A stretch of DNA of 39,680 nt from Patulibacter sp040675535 (GTDB lineage Bacteria > Actinomycetota > Thermoleophilia > Solirubrobacterales > Solirubrobacteraceae), in assembly GCF_040675535.1 (NCBI RefSeq), contig NZ_JBFAPC010000038.1, positions 1 to 39,680 on the forward strand, read 5' to 3'. Below, one piece after another: positions 33,467-39,680 of this stretch. The position numbers were made by a program, and so were the translations under genes. Under the pieces are notes generated by a model. That model saw only the letters and a list, made by a program, of their open reading frames with translations. It did not search any database and was not told the DNA's origin. Numbering within the stretch: position 1 is the first letter of the stretch; the number at the start of each line of letters is the position of its first letter.

Positions 33467-35113
33467 CTAGCGGAGGGCCGGCTCGCGCAGCTCGGAGGCG
33501 ATGGCGCGCGGGTCGTCGTCGTCCTCCACGGCGGCCGCGCGCTCGGCGGCGAGCTCCAGGCCGCTCTTGGTGCCGAGCGCCTTCTCGCGCAGGAACCACA
33601 CGGCGGCGAAGGCCACGAGTCCGAGCGGGGCGGCGATCAGGAAGACCTCCGCGACGCCGGTGCCGTAGGCGTGCTCGACGACCGCCTGCACCGGGCCGGG
33701 CAGCGCGCCGACGTCCGGGATGCTCGAGCCGCTCGGGGCGGAGCCGGCGGCGTCGATGCCGCGGGAGGCCAGGCCGTCCGCCGTCGACGAGGCGACCTTC
33801 GAGCCCAGGATGGCGCCCAGGACCGACACGCCGACCGCGCCGCCGAGCGAGCGGAAGAAGGCGATCAGGGCGGACCCGGCGCCGATCTTCTCGGTCGGGA
33901 TCACGTTCTGGACGGCCAGGATCAGGTTCTGCATCACCATGCCGATGCCGGCGCCCAGGATGAACATGAACACGCCGACCTCGACGAGGCTGGTCTGCTC
34001 GTCGATCGTGCCCATCAGCGCCAGGCCGACGGTCAGCCCGACGGTACCGGCGAGCATGAAGCGCTTGTAGTGCCCGGTCTGGGAGATCCGGCGGCCCGAG
34101 AGGGTCGAGGAGCCGAACAGCCCGATGACCATCGGGATCGTCAGCAGGCCGGACGCCGTCGGGCTGTAGCCGCGGGCGAGCTGCATGTACTGGGTCAGGA
34201 ACAGGGTCGTGCCGAACATCGCGACGCCGACGGCGACGGAGGCGATGACCGCCATCACGACGGTGCGGTTCTCGAAGAGGTCCAGCGGGATCAGCGGCTC
34301 GGGGGCGCGGCGCTCGACGAGCACCGCGGCGATCAGGAGGACGATGCCGCCGATCACCATCAGCGCGCTGGTGCCGCTGACCCAGTCGAAGTTCTTGCCG
34401 GCCAGGGAGACCCAGATCAGGATCGACGCGACGCCGGCGGCCATGAACGTGCCGCCCAGGACGTCGATGTGGACGTCGTCGCGGCGCTTGGTCGGGAGGT
34501 TCAGCGTGCGCTGCAGCAGGACCAGCGCGATCAGGGCGAACGGGACGCCGACGAAGAAGCAGGCGCGCCAGCCGATGCCGTCGGTCAGCAGGCCGCCGAT
34601 GACCGGCCCGGCGACCGTGCCGAGGCCGAAGACGGCGCCGAGGTAGCCCATGTAGCGGCCGCGCTCACGGGGCGAGACGAGGTCGGACAGGATGACCTGC
34701 ACCAGCGCGGTCAGCGCGCCGACGCCGACGCCCTGGATCGCCCGGCAGGCGATCAGCCACGTGGTCGAGCTCGCGAAGCCGGCCAGGATCGAGCCGCTCA
34801 GGTAGATGACCAGGCCGAGCTGGATCAGCTGCTTGCGGTTGAAGAGGTCGGACATCTTGCCCCAGATGGGGGTCGAGATCGTCATCGTCAGCAGGGTCGC
34901 GGTGACGACCCAGGTGTAGGACGACTGGCCGCCCTTGAGGTCGGCGATGATCTCCGGCAGCGCGGCCGAGACGACCGTGCTCGACAGGATCGCGACGAAC
35001 ATCGCGAGCAGGAGCCCGGAGAGCGCCGAGAGGATCTGGCGGTGGGACATCTGGCCCTCCACCGCGGCCGGAGGTCCTCCGGCCGCTGCGGGGGTGGGTG
35101 TGGTGCTGCTCAT
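33467..35113 (-). CDS. DHA2 family MFS multidrug exporter (EmrB/QacA type)
   Basis: 548 residues with about 14 hydrophobic segments, the DHA2 pattern. Motif A after the second span reads WGKMSDLFNRKQLIQLG, motif C in span five reads AVFGLGTVAGPVIGGLL, and the first span contains FVAILSSTVVSAALPEI with the D1-like SSTVV segment. A hydrophilic loop of about 50 residues between the last two spans and an acidic C-tail (AVEDDDDPRA) are present. Such proteins export drugs or dyes by proton antiport. The start ATG overlaps the marR stop (ATGA), so it is the second gene of a marR-exporter operon. Confidence 0.92.
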   Translation of the reverse strand: MSSTTPTPAAAGGPPAAVEGQMSHRQILSALSGLLLAMFVAILSSTVVSAALPEIIADLKGGQSSYTWVVTATLLTMTISTPIWGKMSDLFNRKQLIQLGLVIYLSGSILAGFASSTTWLIACRAIQGVGVGALTALVQVILSDLVSPRERGRYMGYLGAVFGLGTVAGPVIGGLLTDGIGWRACFFVGVPFALIALVLLQRTLNLPTKRRDDVHIDVLGGTFMAAGVASILIWVSLAGKNFDWVSGTSALMVIGGIVLLIAAVLVERRAPEPLIPLDLFENRTVVMAVIASVAVGVAMFGTTLFLTQYMQLARGYSPTASGLLTIPMVIGLFGSSTLSGRRISQTGHYKRFMLAGTVGLTVGLALMGTIDEQTSLVEVGVFMFILGAGIGMVMQNLILAVQNVIPTEKIGAGSALIAFFRSLGGAVGVSVLGAILGSKVASSTADGLASRGIDAAGSAPSGSSIPDVGALPGPVQAVVEHAYGTGVAEVFLIAAPLGLVAFAAVWFLREKALGTKSGLELAAERAAAVEDDDDPRAIASELREPALR

Positions 35114-35658
35114 CGGACGTGCTCCTCGTGACGCGCGCCCGCGGCCTCCGCGGGCGTGAGAGTGGGGTCGGCCGCGGTGCGGTCGGCCGGAAGGTGGGTG
35201 GCGGCGGACGGGCCGTCGTCGTGGGAGTCGCAGGTGCCGAGCGCGCCGCGCAGCCGGACGATGCCGTCGGCGAGGCCGGTGACCTCGTCGCGGTCCCAGT
35301 CCTCCACGGCGGTGGCGATCGCGCCCTTGAGGCGGTGGTGAGCCGCCTCGAGCTTGGCGGTGCCGGCGTCGCTGATCGCGATCAGGCTGGAGCGCCCGTC
35401 GTGCGGGTCGGCGACCCGGTCGACGAAGCCCTCGTCCTGCAGCGCCTGGATCTGGCGGCTGGCGACGGACAGGTTCACCTGCATGTCGCCGGCCACGTCG
35501 CTGATCCGGGCGGGGCCGATGCGGTGGACGACGCTCAGGACCGTGAGCCCCGCGACCGCGTGCTCGATGCCCGCGAAGCGCTGCAGGTCCCGCCGCAACG
35601 CGGAGAGGTGGTACAGCGCCAGGGCGAGGGCGTCGATGTCGTGGTCGTCGTGGCTCAT
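35110..35658 (-). CDS. MarR family regulator of the exporter operon
   Basis: 182 residues. Winged HTH: IGPARISDVAGDMQVNLSVASRQIQALQDEGFVDRV (recognition helix), ADPHDGRSSLIAIS (wing), flanked by long dimerisation helices. The C-terminus is a 40-residue hydrophilic tail, longer than usual. The start MSHDDHD at 35658 is set by the operator and promoter lying just upstream. It is coupled by ATGA overlap to the DHA2 exporter and very likely represses it, released by an exporter substrate. Two identical palindromic sites overlap its promoter. Confidence 0.92.
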   Translation of the reverse strand: MSHDDHDIDALALALYHLSALRRDLQRFAGIEHAVAGLTVLSVVHRIGPARISDVAGDMQVNLSVASRQIQALQDEGFVDRVADPHDGRSSLIAISDAGTAKLEAAHHRLKGAIATAVEDWDRDEVTGLADGIVRLRGALGTCDSHDDGPSAATHLPADRTAADPTLTPAEAAGARHEEHVR

Positions 35659-35670
35659 CGGGTCGATACC

Positions 35671-35718
35671 TGCTTCCTGCAAGCAAGTATACCCAGATCC
35701 ACTTGCTTCCTGCAAGCA
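35671..35718. promoter_or_regulatory. Paired MarR operators overlapping the marR-exporter promoter
   Basis: Two identical 15-bp sites TGCTTCCTGCAAGCA (35671-35685 and 35704-35718), each an inverted repeat TGCTT-N5-AAGCA, are 33 bp apart (about three helical turns). On the minus strand a -10 TATACT (35686-35691) lies between them and a weak -35 (TTGCAG) lies in the second site, so both sites would block the promoter. The divergent ORF at 35723 starts 5 bp away. Confidence 0.75.
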
Positions 35719-35722
35719 TGTT

Positions 35723-35911
35723 GTGGCCAAGGGCGCGGGCCACGAGTGCCTCGCGCGGCTCGACGTCTGGGCCGACGGTGTCTCCGCCGGCCTACCCAGC
35801 GACGCGGCCGAGCCGCTCGTGGCCACGCACCTTCGCGGGTGCCGTGACGGTGCCGAGGACGCTCAGGGCCTGCTGGCGCTCATCGCCGACGACCGGACGA
35901 CCAGCGACTGA
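35723..35911 (+). CDS. Small zf-HC2-like (anti-sigma zinc-finger type) protein
   Basis: 62 residues from GTG 35723. HECLARLDVWADGVSAG followed by EPLVATHLRGCRDGAEDAQGLLALIADD fits the anti-sigma zinc-finger (zf-HC2) pattern Cys ... His-x3-Cys, but the last Cys of CxxC is Gly (CRDG), so zinc binding may be weak. Similar short proteins occur widely in actinobacteria. It is divergent from the MarR gene and its start is 5 bp from the second operator, so it may share control. Longer upstream frames overlap the operator region and are unlikely. Existence as a gene is plausible but not proven. Confidence 0.4.
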   Translation: MAKGAGHECLARLDVWADGVSAGLPSDAAEPLVATHLRGCRDGAEDAQGLLALIADDRTTSD

Positions 35912-35923
35912 GCCGATGCGCCA

Positions 35924-35979
35924 GGCCGACCGCGGCCCGGCGCGTCGAGCCCCTCGTCGGCGTTCATCCGCGGTCGGCC
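35924..35979. terminator. Long inverted repeat between convergent genes
   Basis: A 12-bp perfect inverted repeat (35924-35935 with 35968-35979) has a 32-nt loop. The right arm lies inside the last codons of the anti-sigma gene. It could act as a bidirectional terminator for the two convergent genes. Confidence 0.35.
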
Positions 35980-36218
35980 CGCCAACGCGCGAACACGTCG
36001 CGCAACTCAGCGCGCATCTCCGGAGTGAGGTGCTCGTCGCGCAGCTCGCCGGTCAGCTCGAGGGTGTCTCGGAGCTGCCGCAGGTACAGGGCGCACTTCG
36101 CGCAGGCGGCGAGGTGCGATTCGAGGCGTTGCAGGTCGTCCGGGGAGAGCGCGCCCTCGAGGTAGTCGGTGACCCGCTCGACGAACTCGGCGCAGGGCAT
36201 CTCGGGAAGCGTGGTCAT
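35964..36218 (-). CDS. zf-HC2 anti-sigma factor
   Basis: 84 residues: MPCAEFVERVTDYLEGALSPDDLQRLESHLAACAKCALYLRQL, with Cys, then His-x3-Cys-x2-Cys zinc-binding residues of the anti-sigma zinc-finger domain. There is no membrane segment, so it is a soluble anti-sigma factor of the ZAS type; such proteins often sense oxidation through the zinc thiols. It overlaps the sigma factor stop by 4 nt (ATGA), the classic sigma/anti-sigma arrangement. The C-terminal helix (RAELRDVFARWRADRG) may contact the sigma factor. Confidence 0.88.
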   Translation of the reverse strand: MTTLPEMPCAEFVERVTDYLEGALSPDDLQRLESHLAACAKCALYLRQLRDTLELTGELRDEHLTPEMRAELRDVFARWRADRG

Positions 36219-36883
36219 GGTGCGAGGTGCGCTTCGAGCGCGGCACGGATCCTCGACCGGCCGCGGTGCAGGAGGACCCGCTGGTTGCCCGCCGTGAGAT
36301 CCAGGATCGTGCAGACCTCGTCGGCGTCGAGGCCCTCCAGGTCGCGCATCGTAACGACGGCGCGCTGGGCCGCCGGCAGAGCGGCGATCTCCCGCTGCAC
36401 CAGACGCAGCGTTTCGGCGTGCGACAGCGCGGCCTCGGGAGAGACATCCCAGCGCCGGGGCGGGGCGGCCCAGTGGTGAGGCCACCGGTCGTGGTCGGCG
36501 GGGAGGAAGCGTTCGGGGCCGACCGCGGTGAAGTCCTCGCCGAGCTCGCGGCCGGCCAGGGTGGCGAACGGGACGGTGCGGTGCTCGACGACCCCGCGGG
36601 TCTGCGCCCGGTTGGCGAGGATCCGATAGATCCACGTGCGGAGCGAGGAGCGGCCCTCGAAGCGGTCGATGCCGCGGAGCACGCCGAGCCAGGTCTCCTG
36701 GACGACCTCCTCGGCGACCGCCTGGGTGGACACGAAGGTGCGTGCGAGCCGGAGGAGGCCCGGAGTGTGCAGTACGACCAGGTGGTCGAACGCCGCCTCG
36801 TCGCCGTCGCGAAGACGATCGAGGAGACGCTCCTCGGAGGCCTCGCGGTCGCCACCGTCCGGCGCGGTACGCAGCACGCTCAC
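36215..36883 (-). CDS. ECF-type (sigma-70 family) RNA polymerase sigma factor
   Basis: 222 residues. Region 2: ERLLDRLRDGDEAAFDHLVVLHTPGLLRLARTFVSTQAVAEEVVQETWLGVLRGIDRFEGRSSLRTWIYRILANRA. Region 4: LPAAQRAVVTMRDLEGLDADEVCTILDLTAGNQRVLLHRGRSRIRAALE. The intervening linker is long (about 60 residues, with an HxxxxWPHHW-like stretch). The GTG start overlaps the tetR stop (GTGA), so it is coupled to the TetR gene upstream and the anti-sigma gene downstream. Target promoters are unknown; the divergent methyltransferase-oxidoreductase operon is the natural candidate. Confidence 0.92.
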   Translation of the reverse strand: MSVLRTAPDGGDREASEERLLDRLRDGDEAAFDHLVVLHTPGLLRLARTFVSTQAVAEEVVQETWLGVLRGIDRFEGRSSLRTWIYRILANRAQTRGVVEHRTVPFATLAGRELGEDFTAVGPERFLPADHDRWPHHWAAPPRRWDVSPEAALSHAETLRLVQREIAALPAAQRAVVTMRDLEGLDADEVCTILDLTAGNQRVLLHRGRSRIRAALEAHLAP

Positions 36884-37506
36884 GCGGGCGCCGTCGACTT
36901 GCGGGCAGCGGCGATCTGCGCCAGCGCGCCGTCCAGGGCGATGCGGATCTGACGAGGGTCTCGCCGAACCTGGGTCAGCAGCAGGCCACCCTGGAGGCTC
37001 GCCATGACGGCCGTCGCGAGCTCATCGGGATCGACCGACGGGCGGAGCTCGTCGCGTTCGAGCATCGTCCGGAACCCCGCGGCGAGTGGGCGCTCCCAGG
37101 CGTCGAACGCCTGCGCCAGCACCGCTCGCGCCTCGTCGTCGTGCTCTGCGAGTTGTGCCACGAGACCGCCGAGCGGGCACCCACCCCGGCCGTCCAGCGC
37201 CGTCTGCCCGGCGACGATGTCGTCGCACCAGGCCTCGAACCGGGCGACGGACCCGAAACCCCCTTGGACGTGGCCGTCCTGTGCCCCGAGAACGAGGCAG
37301 GCGGTGTTCCGCGCGACGGCCTGCAGCAGCTCCCGGCGGCCCGGGAAGTAGAGGTAGAGCTGACTCTTGCTCGTCCGGGATCGTTCGCGGATGTCGTCGA
37401 GGGCCACGGCGGCGACGCCGCGCTCGGCGATCAGCTCGGTGGCGCTGTCCAGGATCCGCCGCCGGGTGGCCCGGCCGTTCGCCGTTCGCGGCAGCAGCTC
37501 GGGCAC
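36880..37506 (-). CDS. TetR family transcriptional regulator (YxaF/LmrA-like)
   Basis: 208 residues. N-terminal HTH: RATRRRILDSATELIAERGVAAVALDDIRERSRTSKSQLYLYFPGRRELLQAV, then a ligand-binding domain with the CPLGGLVAQLA signature of the YxaF/LmrA subgroup. It would repress itself and possibly the divergent operon until a small molecule binds. The start is GTG 37506, 7 nt after a TACGCT -10 box, so the transcript is probably leaderless. It is the first gene of a three-gene coupled operon (tetR, ECF sigma, anti-sigma). Confidence 0.9.
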   Translation of the reverse strand: MPELLPRTANGRATRRRILDSATELIAERGVAAVALDDIRERSRTSKSQLYLYFPGRRELLQAVARNTACLVLGAQDGHVQGGFGSVARFEAWCDDIVAGQTALDGRGGCPLGGLVAQLAEHDDEARAVLAQAFDAWERPLAAGFRTMLERDELRPSVDPDELATAVMASLQGGLLLTQVRRDPRQIRIALDGALAQIAAARKSTAPA

Positions 37507-37513
37507 GATCGAC

Positions 37514-37542
37514 AGCGTAGTCGACTTGGACCAGAAGGTCCA
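37514..37542 (-). promoter_or_regulatory. tetR promoter with palindromic operator
   Basis: Minus strand: TGGACC (-35, 37537-37542), 17-bp spacer, TACGCT (-10, 37514-37519), then 7 nt to the GTG start. The perfect inverted repeat TGGACC-N4-GGTCCA (37527-37542, near-symmetric to 37524-37545) covers the -35, the usual placement for TetR autoregulation. Confidence 0.65.
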
Positions 37543-37625
37543 TGTAGGAGTCGTCGTGCGTAACGCCCGGATGCGACGGGAGACAGATCCATCAACGTCC
37601 GCCGATCGAAGGAGCTCCAGTACCG

Positions 37626-38363
37626 ATGCCGAGCAGCACTCGACCGTGCGTCCCGCGGGACGTGCCGCCGCACGACCCCGCCGGGGCCTCCCGGGGCTCG
37701 CGGGGCATCGAGCGCTCGATCACCAGGGACCCGATCGCGCTCTTCGGCGAGCTGCTCGATGCCACGCCGAGCGTCGCGATCCTGAGGACGATCGACGGAT
37801 GCGCCCGGGAGATCGCGATCCGGCGGTGGCTCGGGGCGGCGTGCCCGGTCGACGAACGGGTCCTCGATCGGGCCGACGGTCCGGTGCTCGACGTCGGCTG
37901 CGGCCCGGGACGGCACCTGCACGCCCTGGCCCGACGCGGGGCGATCGGCGTCGGCGTCGAGCTGTCCCCGACCGCCGTCCGGCACGCACGCGCCGGCGGC
38001 GCGGTGGTCTTGGAACGGTCGATCTTCGACGTTCCGGTGACGAGGCACTGGCGGAGCGCCCTGCTCCTGGACGGCAACGTCGGAATCGGCGGCGACCCCG
38101 TCGCGCTGCTCGTCCGACTCGCAGAGCTCCTGCACACCGACGGACGGGTCCTCGTGGAACTCGACCCGCCGGGAGGCTCGTGGCCCCCGGGGCGGGGCGC
38201 GACGATGGTCCGCATCGAGTCGGCGGACCAAGCCAGTCGGTGGTTCCCGTGGGCATGGGTGACCGCCGACGGGATCGATGCCGTGGCCCGTGCGGCGGGC
38301 ATGGTCGTGAGCGAGTGTTGGTGCGACGGTGGCCGTCATTTCTGTGCGTTGACGTCGTCGTGA
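37626..38363 (+). CDS. SAM-dependent methyltransferase (class I)
   Basis: 245 residues with the Rossmann-type methyltransferase motif I VLDVGCGPGRHLHALARRG near 88-106, motif II-like GVGVELSPTAVRHAR, and a later VLVELDPPGG. The N-terminus (PRDVPPHDPAGASRGSRGIER) is unusually polar. GAAGGAG lies 11 nt before ATG 37626, longer than ideal. The substrate is unknown. In actinobacteria this protein type is often next to a molybdopterin oxidoreductase, as here (22 nt gap); the pair is divergent from the TetR/ECF operon. Confidence 0.82.
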   Translation: MPSSTRPCVPRDVPPHDPAGASRGSRGIERSITRDPIALFGELLDATPSVAILRTIDGCAREIAIRRWLGAACPVDERVLDRADGPVLDVGCGPGRHLHALARRGAIGVGVELSPTAVRHARAGGAVVLERSIFDVPVTRHWRSALLLDGNVGIGGDPVALLVRLAELLHTDGRVLVELDPPGGSWPPGRGATMVRIESADQASRWFPWAWVTADGIDAVARAAGMVVSECWCDGGRHFCALTSS

Positions 38364-38385
38364 TCGCGCTGGGGGCTGTGCGGCC

Positions 38386-39669
38386 GTGAGGCTCGTCCCG
38401 GAGACGCCGCCGCCGGGTCCTGCGCGGCCGGAGTTCTGGCGCTCGCCGGTGCGCGGGCCGTGGATCACCGCGGCGCTGGGGATCGTGCTGCTGGTCGGGT
38501 TCCCGATCGTCTTCGTGACCGGGATCCTGTCGCACGCGGCGTACCTGCCGCAGCTGGGTGACAACGACGTGCTGCCGCGCGATCTGGACTTCCAGTTCGT
38601 GAAGATCGACTGGCCGACCAGCCCCGTCTGGCTCTACGCGGTCAACCAGGGCACCCACGTCACCGTCGGGATCCTGCTGGTCCCCGTGGTGATCGGGAAG
38701 CTGTGGTCGGTCATCCCGAAGCTGTTTGCGTGGCCGCCGGCCCCGAGCCCCGCCGAGGTCCTGACGAAGCTCGCCAACCTGCTCTTGGTCGGCTCGGCGT
38801 TCTTTCAGCTCGCGACCGGCATCGCGAACATCCAGCTCTGGTACCCGTGGCACTTCAACTTCGTCGTCGCGCACTACTACGGCGGCTGGGTCCTGATCGT
38901 CTCGATCGTGCTGCACGTCGCGATCCGGATGCCGAAGGTCCGCGCCGCGATGCGCACCAACCAGGACCTCAAGCCGCTGCGCACGAACCTGCAGAACACC
39001 CGGCCCGAACGGTACGAGGCCGGCGGCCTGGTGTCGCCGAACCCCGGCCCGGCGACGATCTCCCGCCGCGGCGTCCTCGGGATCGTCGGCGCCGCGTCGG
39101 GTGCGCTGCTGGTCACGACGGTCGGGCAGTCCGTCGGCGGGCCGCTGCGCAGGTTCGCGGTCCTCGCGCCGCGCGGCAACGGCCTGGCGCTGGACGGCCC
39201 CAACGGGTTCCCGATCAACAAGACCGCGCAGGTCGCGCGCGTCACGAAGGAGCTGGCCGGCCCGTCGTGGGTCCTCGAGCTCACCGCCGACGGCCGCCAG
39301 TTGCAACTCGACCGCGACTACCTCCTCTCAAAGCTGCCCCAGCACACCTACGACCTGCCGATCGCGTGCGTCGAGGGCTGGTCCACCACACAGTCGTGGA
39401 CCGGCGTCCGGCTCGCCGACCTCGGCCGCCTCGTCGACGCCGACCCCGGCCACGTCCTGCACGTCGGCTCGCTGCAACCCCGCGGCGCGTTCCGGCAGAC
39501 GACGCTGTCAAAGGACCAGGCCAACGCCGACAAGTCGCTGCTGGCGCTCAAGGTGGGCGGCGTGGACCTCTCGATGGATCACGGCTTCCCGGCGCGCATC
39601 ATCGTCCCCGCGATGCCCGGCGTGCACTGCACCAAATGGGTCTCCGACCTGCAGTGGGCCCACGCATGA
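38386..39669 (+). CDS. Cytochrome-b561-type membrane domain fused to a molybdopterin oxidoreductase (SuoX/YedY fold)
   Basis: 427 residues from GTG 38386. Residues about 25-190 contain four hydrophobic segments with histidines suited to heme b (H91 in GTHVTVG, H156/H163 and H177 around HYYGGWVLIV). A fifth, Tat-like segment SRRGVLGIVGAASGALL (about 225-243) leads to a sulfite-oxidase-fold molybdopterin domain. It has the Mo-ligating Cys in IACVEGWSTTQ (C328) and the family's DHGFPARIIVPAMPG segment near the C-terminus. It would pass electrons between membrane heme and a Mo centre outside the membrane, possibly reducing or oxidising S-, N- or methionine-sulfoxide substrates. The stop overlaps the next start. 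Confidence 0.85.
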   Translation: MRLVPETPPPGPARPEFWRSPVRGPWITAALGIVLLVGFPIVFVTGILSHAAYLPQLGDNDVLPRDLDFQFVKIDWPTSPVWLYAVNQGTHVTVGILLVPVVIGKLWSVIPKLFAWPPAPSPAEVLTKLANLLLVGSAFFQLATGIANIQLWYPWHFNFVVAHYYGGWVLIVSIVLHVAIRMPKVRAAMRTNQDLKPLRTNLQNTRPERYEAGGLVSPNPGPATISRRGVLGIVGAASGALLVTTVGQSVGGPLRRFAVLAPRGNGLALDGPNGFPINKTAQVARVTKELAGPSWVLELTADGRQLQLDRDYLLSKLPQHTYDLPIACVEGWSTTQSWTGVRLADLGRLVDADPGHVLHVGSLQPRGAFRQTTLSKDQANADKSLLALKVGGVDLSMDHGFPARIIVPAMPGVHCTKWVSDLQWAHA

Positions 39670-39680
39670 GCGACCCGATC
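39666..39680 (+). CDS. Start of the next operon gene, cut by the window edge
   Basis: ATG 39666 overlaps the oxidoreductase stop (ATGA) and opens MSDPI before the sequence ends. The overlap suggests a co-translated third gene. Nothing more can be said. Confidence 0.35.

Overview
The window is very GC-rich, densely coded DNA from a high-GC Gram-positive bacterium. It most resembles Actinomycetota of the Solirubrobacterales (Patulibacter/Conexibacter type). That placement is inference from GlxR-type and LexA-type operators, a PAC2 protein, a 7Fe ferredoxin, Rv1284-like carbonic anhydrases, an AddB/AdnA-like helicase-nuclease and many probable leaderless starts; no rRNA or marker tree was available. 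It looks like ordinary chromosome. I see no IS element, phage, CRISPR array, tRNA or rRNA.

Layout. 1-2.3 kb: a partial membrane protein coupled to trehalose-phosphatase otsB, then a TauE/SafE anion permease. 2.4-7.5 kb: two divergent large secreted proteins, a beta-helix protein and an alpha/beta hydrolase, ended by strong hairpins. 7.6-11 kb: a DUF433 protein lacking its N-terminus, a YhaM-like 3'-5' exoribonuclease divergent from a PAC2 protein, and a vapBC toxin-antitoxin pair. 11-15.5 kb: a 1132-residue SF1 helicase with a C-terminal Fe-S RecB nuclease, and an inositol-monophosphatase-family enzyme. 15.5-18.4 kb: a regulatory region with a perfect CRP/GlxR palindrome, an orphan terminator and a promoter whose spacer contains a LexA/SOS box, driving a histone-H1/HbhA-like Lys/Ala-rich coiled-coil protein; then the Mrp Fe-S carrier. 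18.5-21.2 kb: two paralogous beta-carbonic anhydrases around a lipoprotein, then a 7Fe ferredoxin. 21.3-27.7 kb: an NAD(P)-binding epimerase-like protein, an amidase, a citrate synthase followed after 2 nt by a site-2 protease, and an acyltransferase with an in-frame minisatellite. 27.8-30.8 kb: a MarR regulator behind a 72-bp tandem duplication, and groES-groEL with two CIRCE operators flanking the promoter. 30.9-35.7 kb: a secreted BNR-repeat protein and a MarR-regulated DHA2 drug exporter. 35.7-39.7 kb: a mini zinc-finger ORF and a translationally coupled TetR/ECF-sigma/anti-sigma operon, divergent from a methyltransferase and a cytochrome-b/molybdopterin oxidoreductase fusion that runs off the right edge.

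The most notable observations are regulatory. They are the SOS box inside the promoter of the histone-like gene, the CRP-like palindrome with an unassigned terminator, a recurrent leaderless-promoter architecture (a -10-like box 6-7 nt before the start codon), paired MarR operators shared with a small divergent ORF, and the TetR/ECF/anti-sigma module facing a membrane redox operon.
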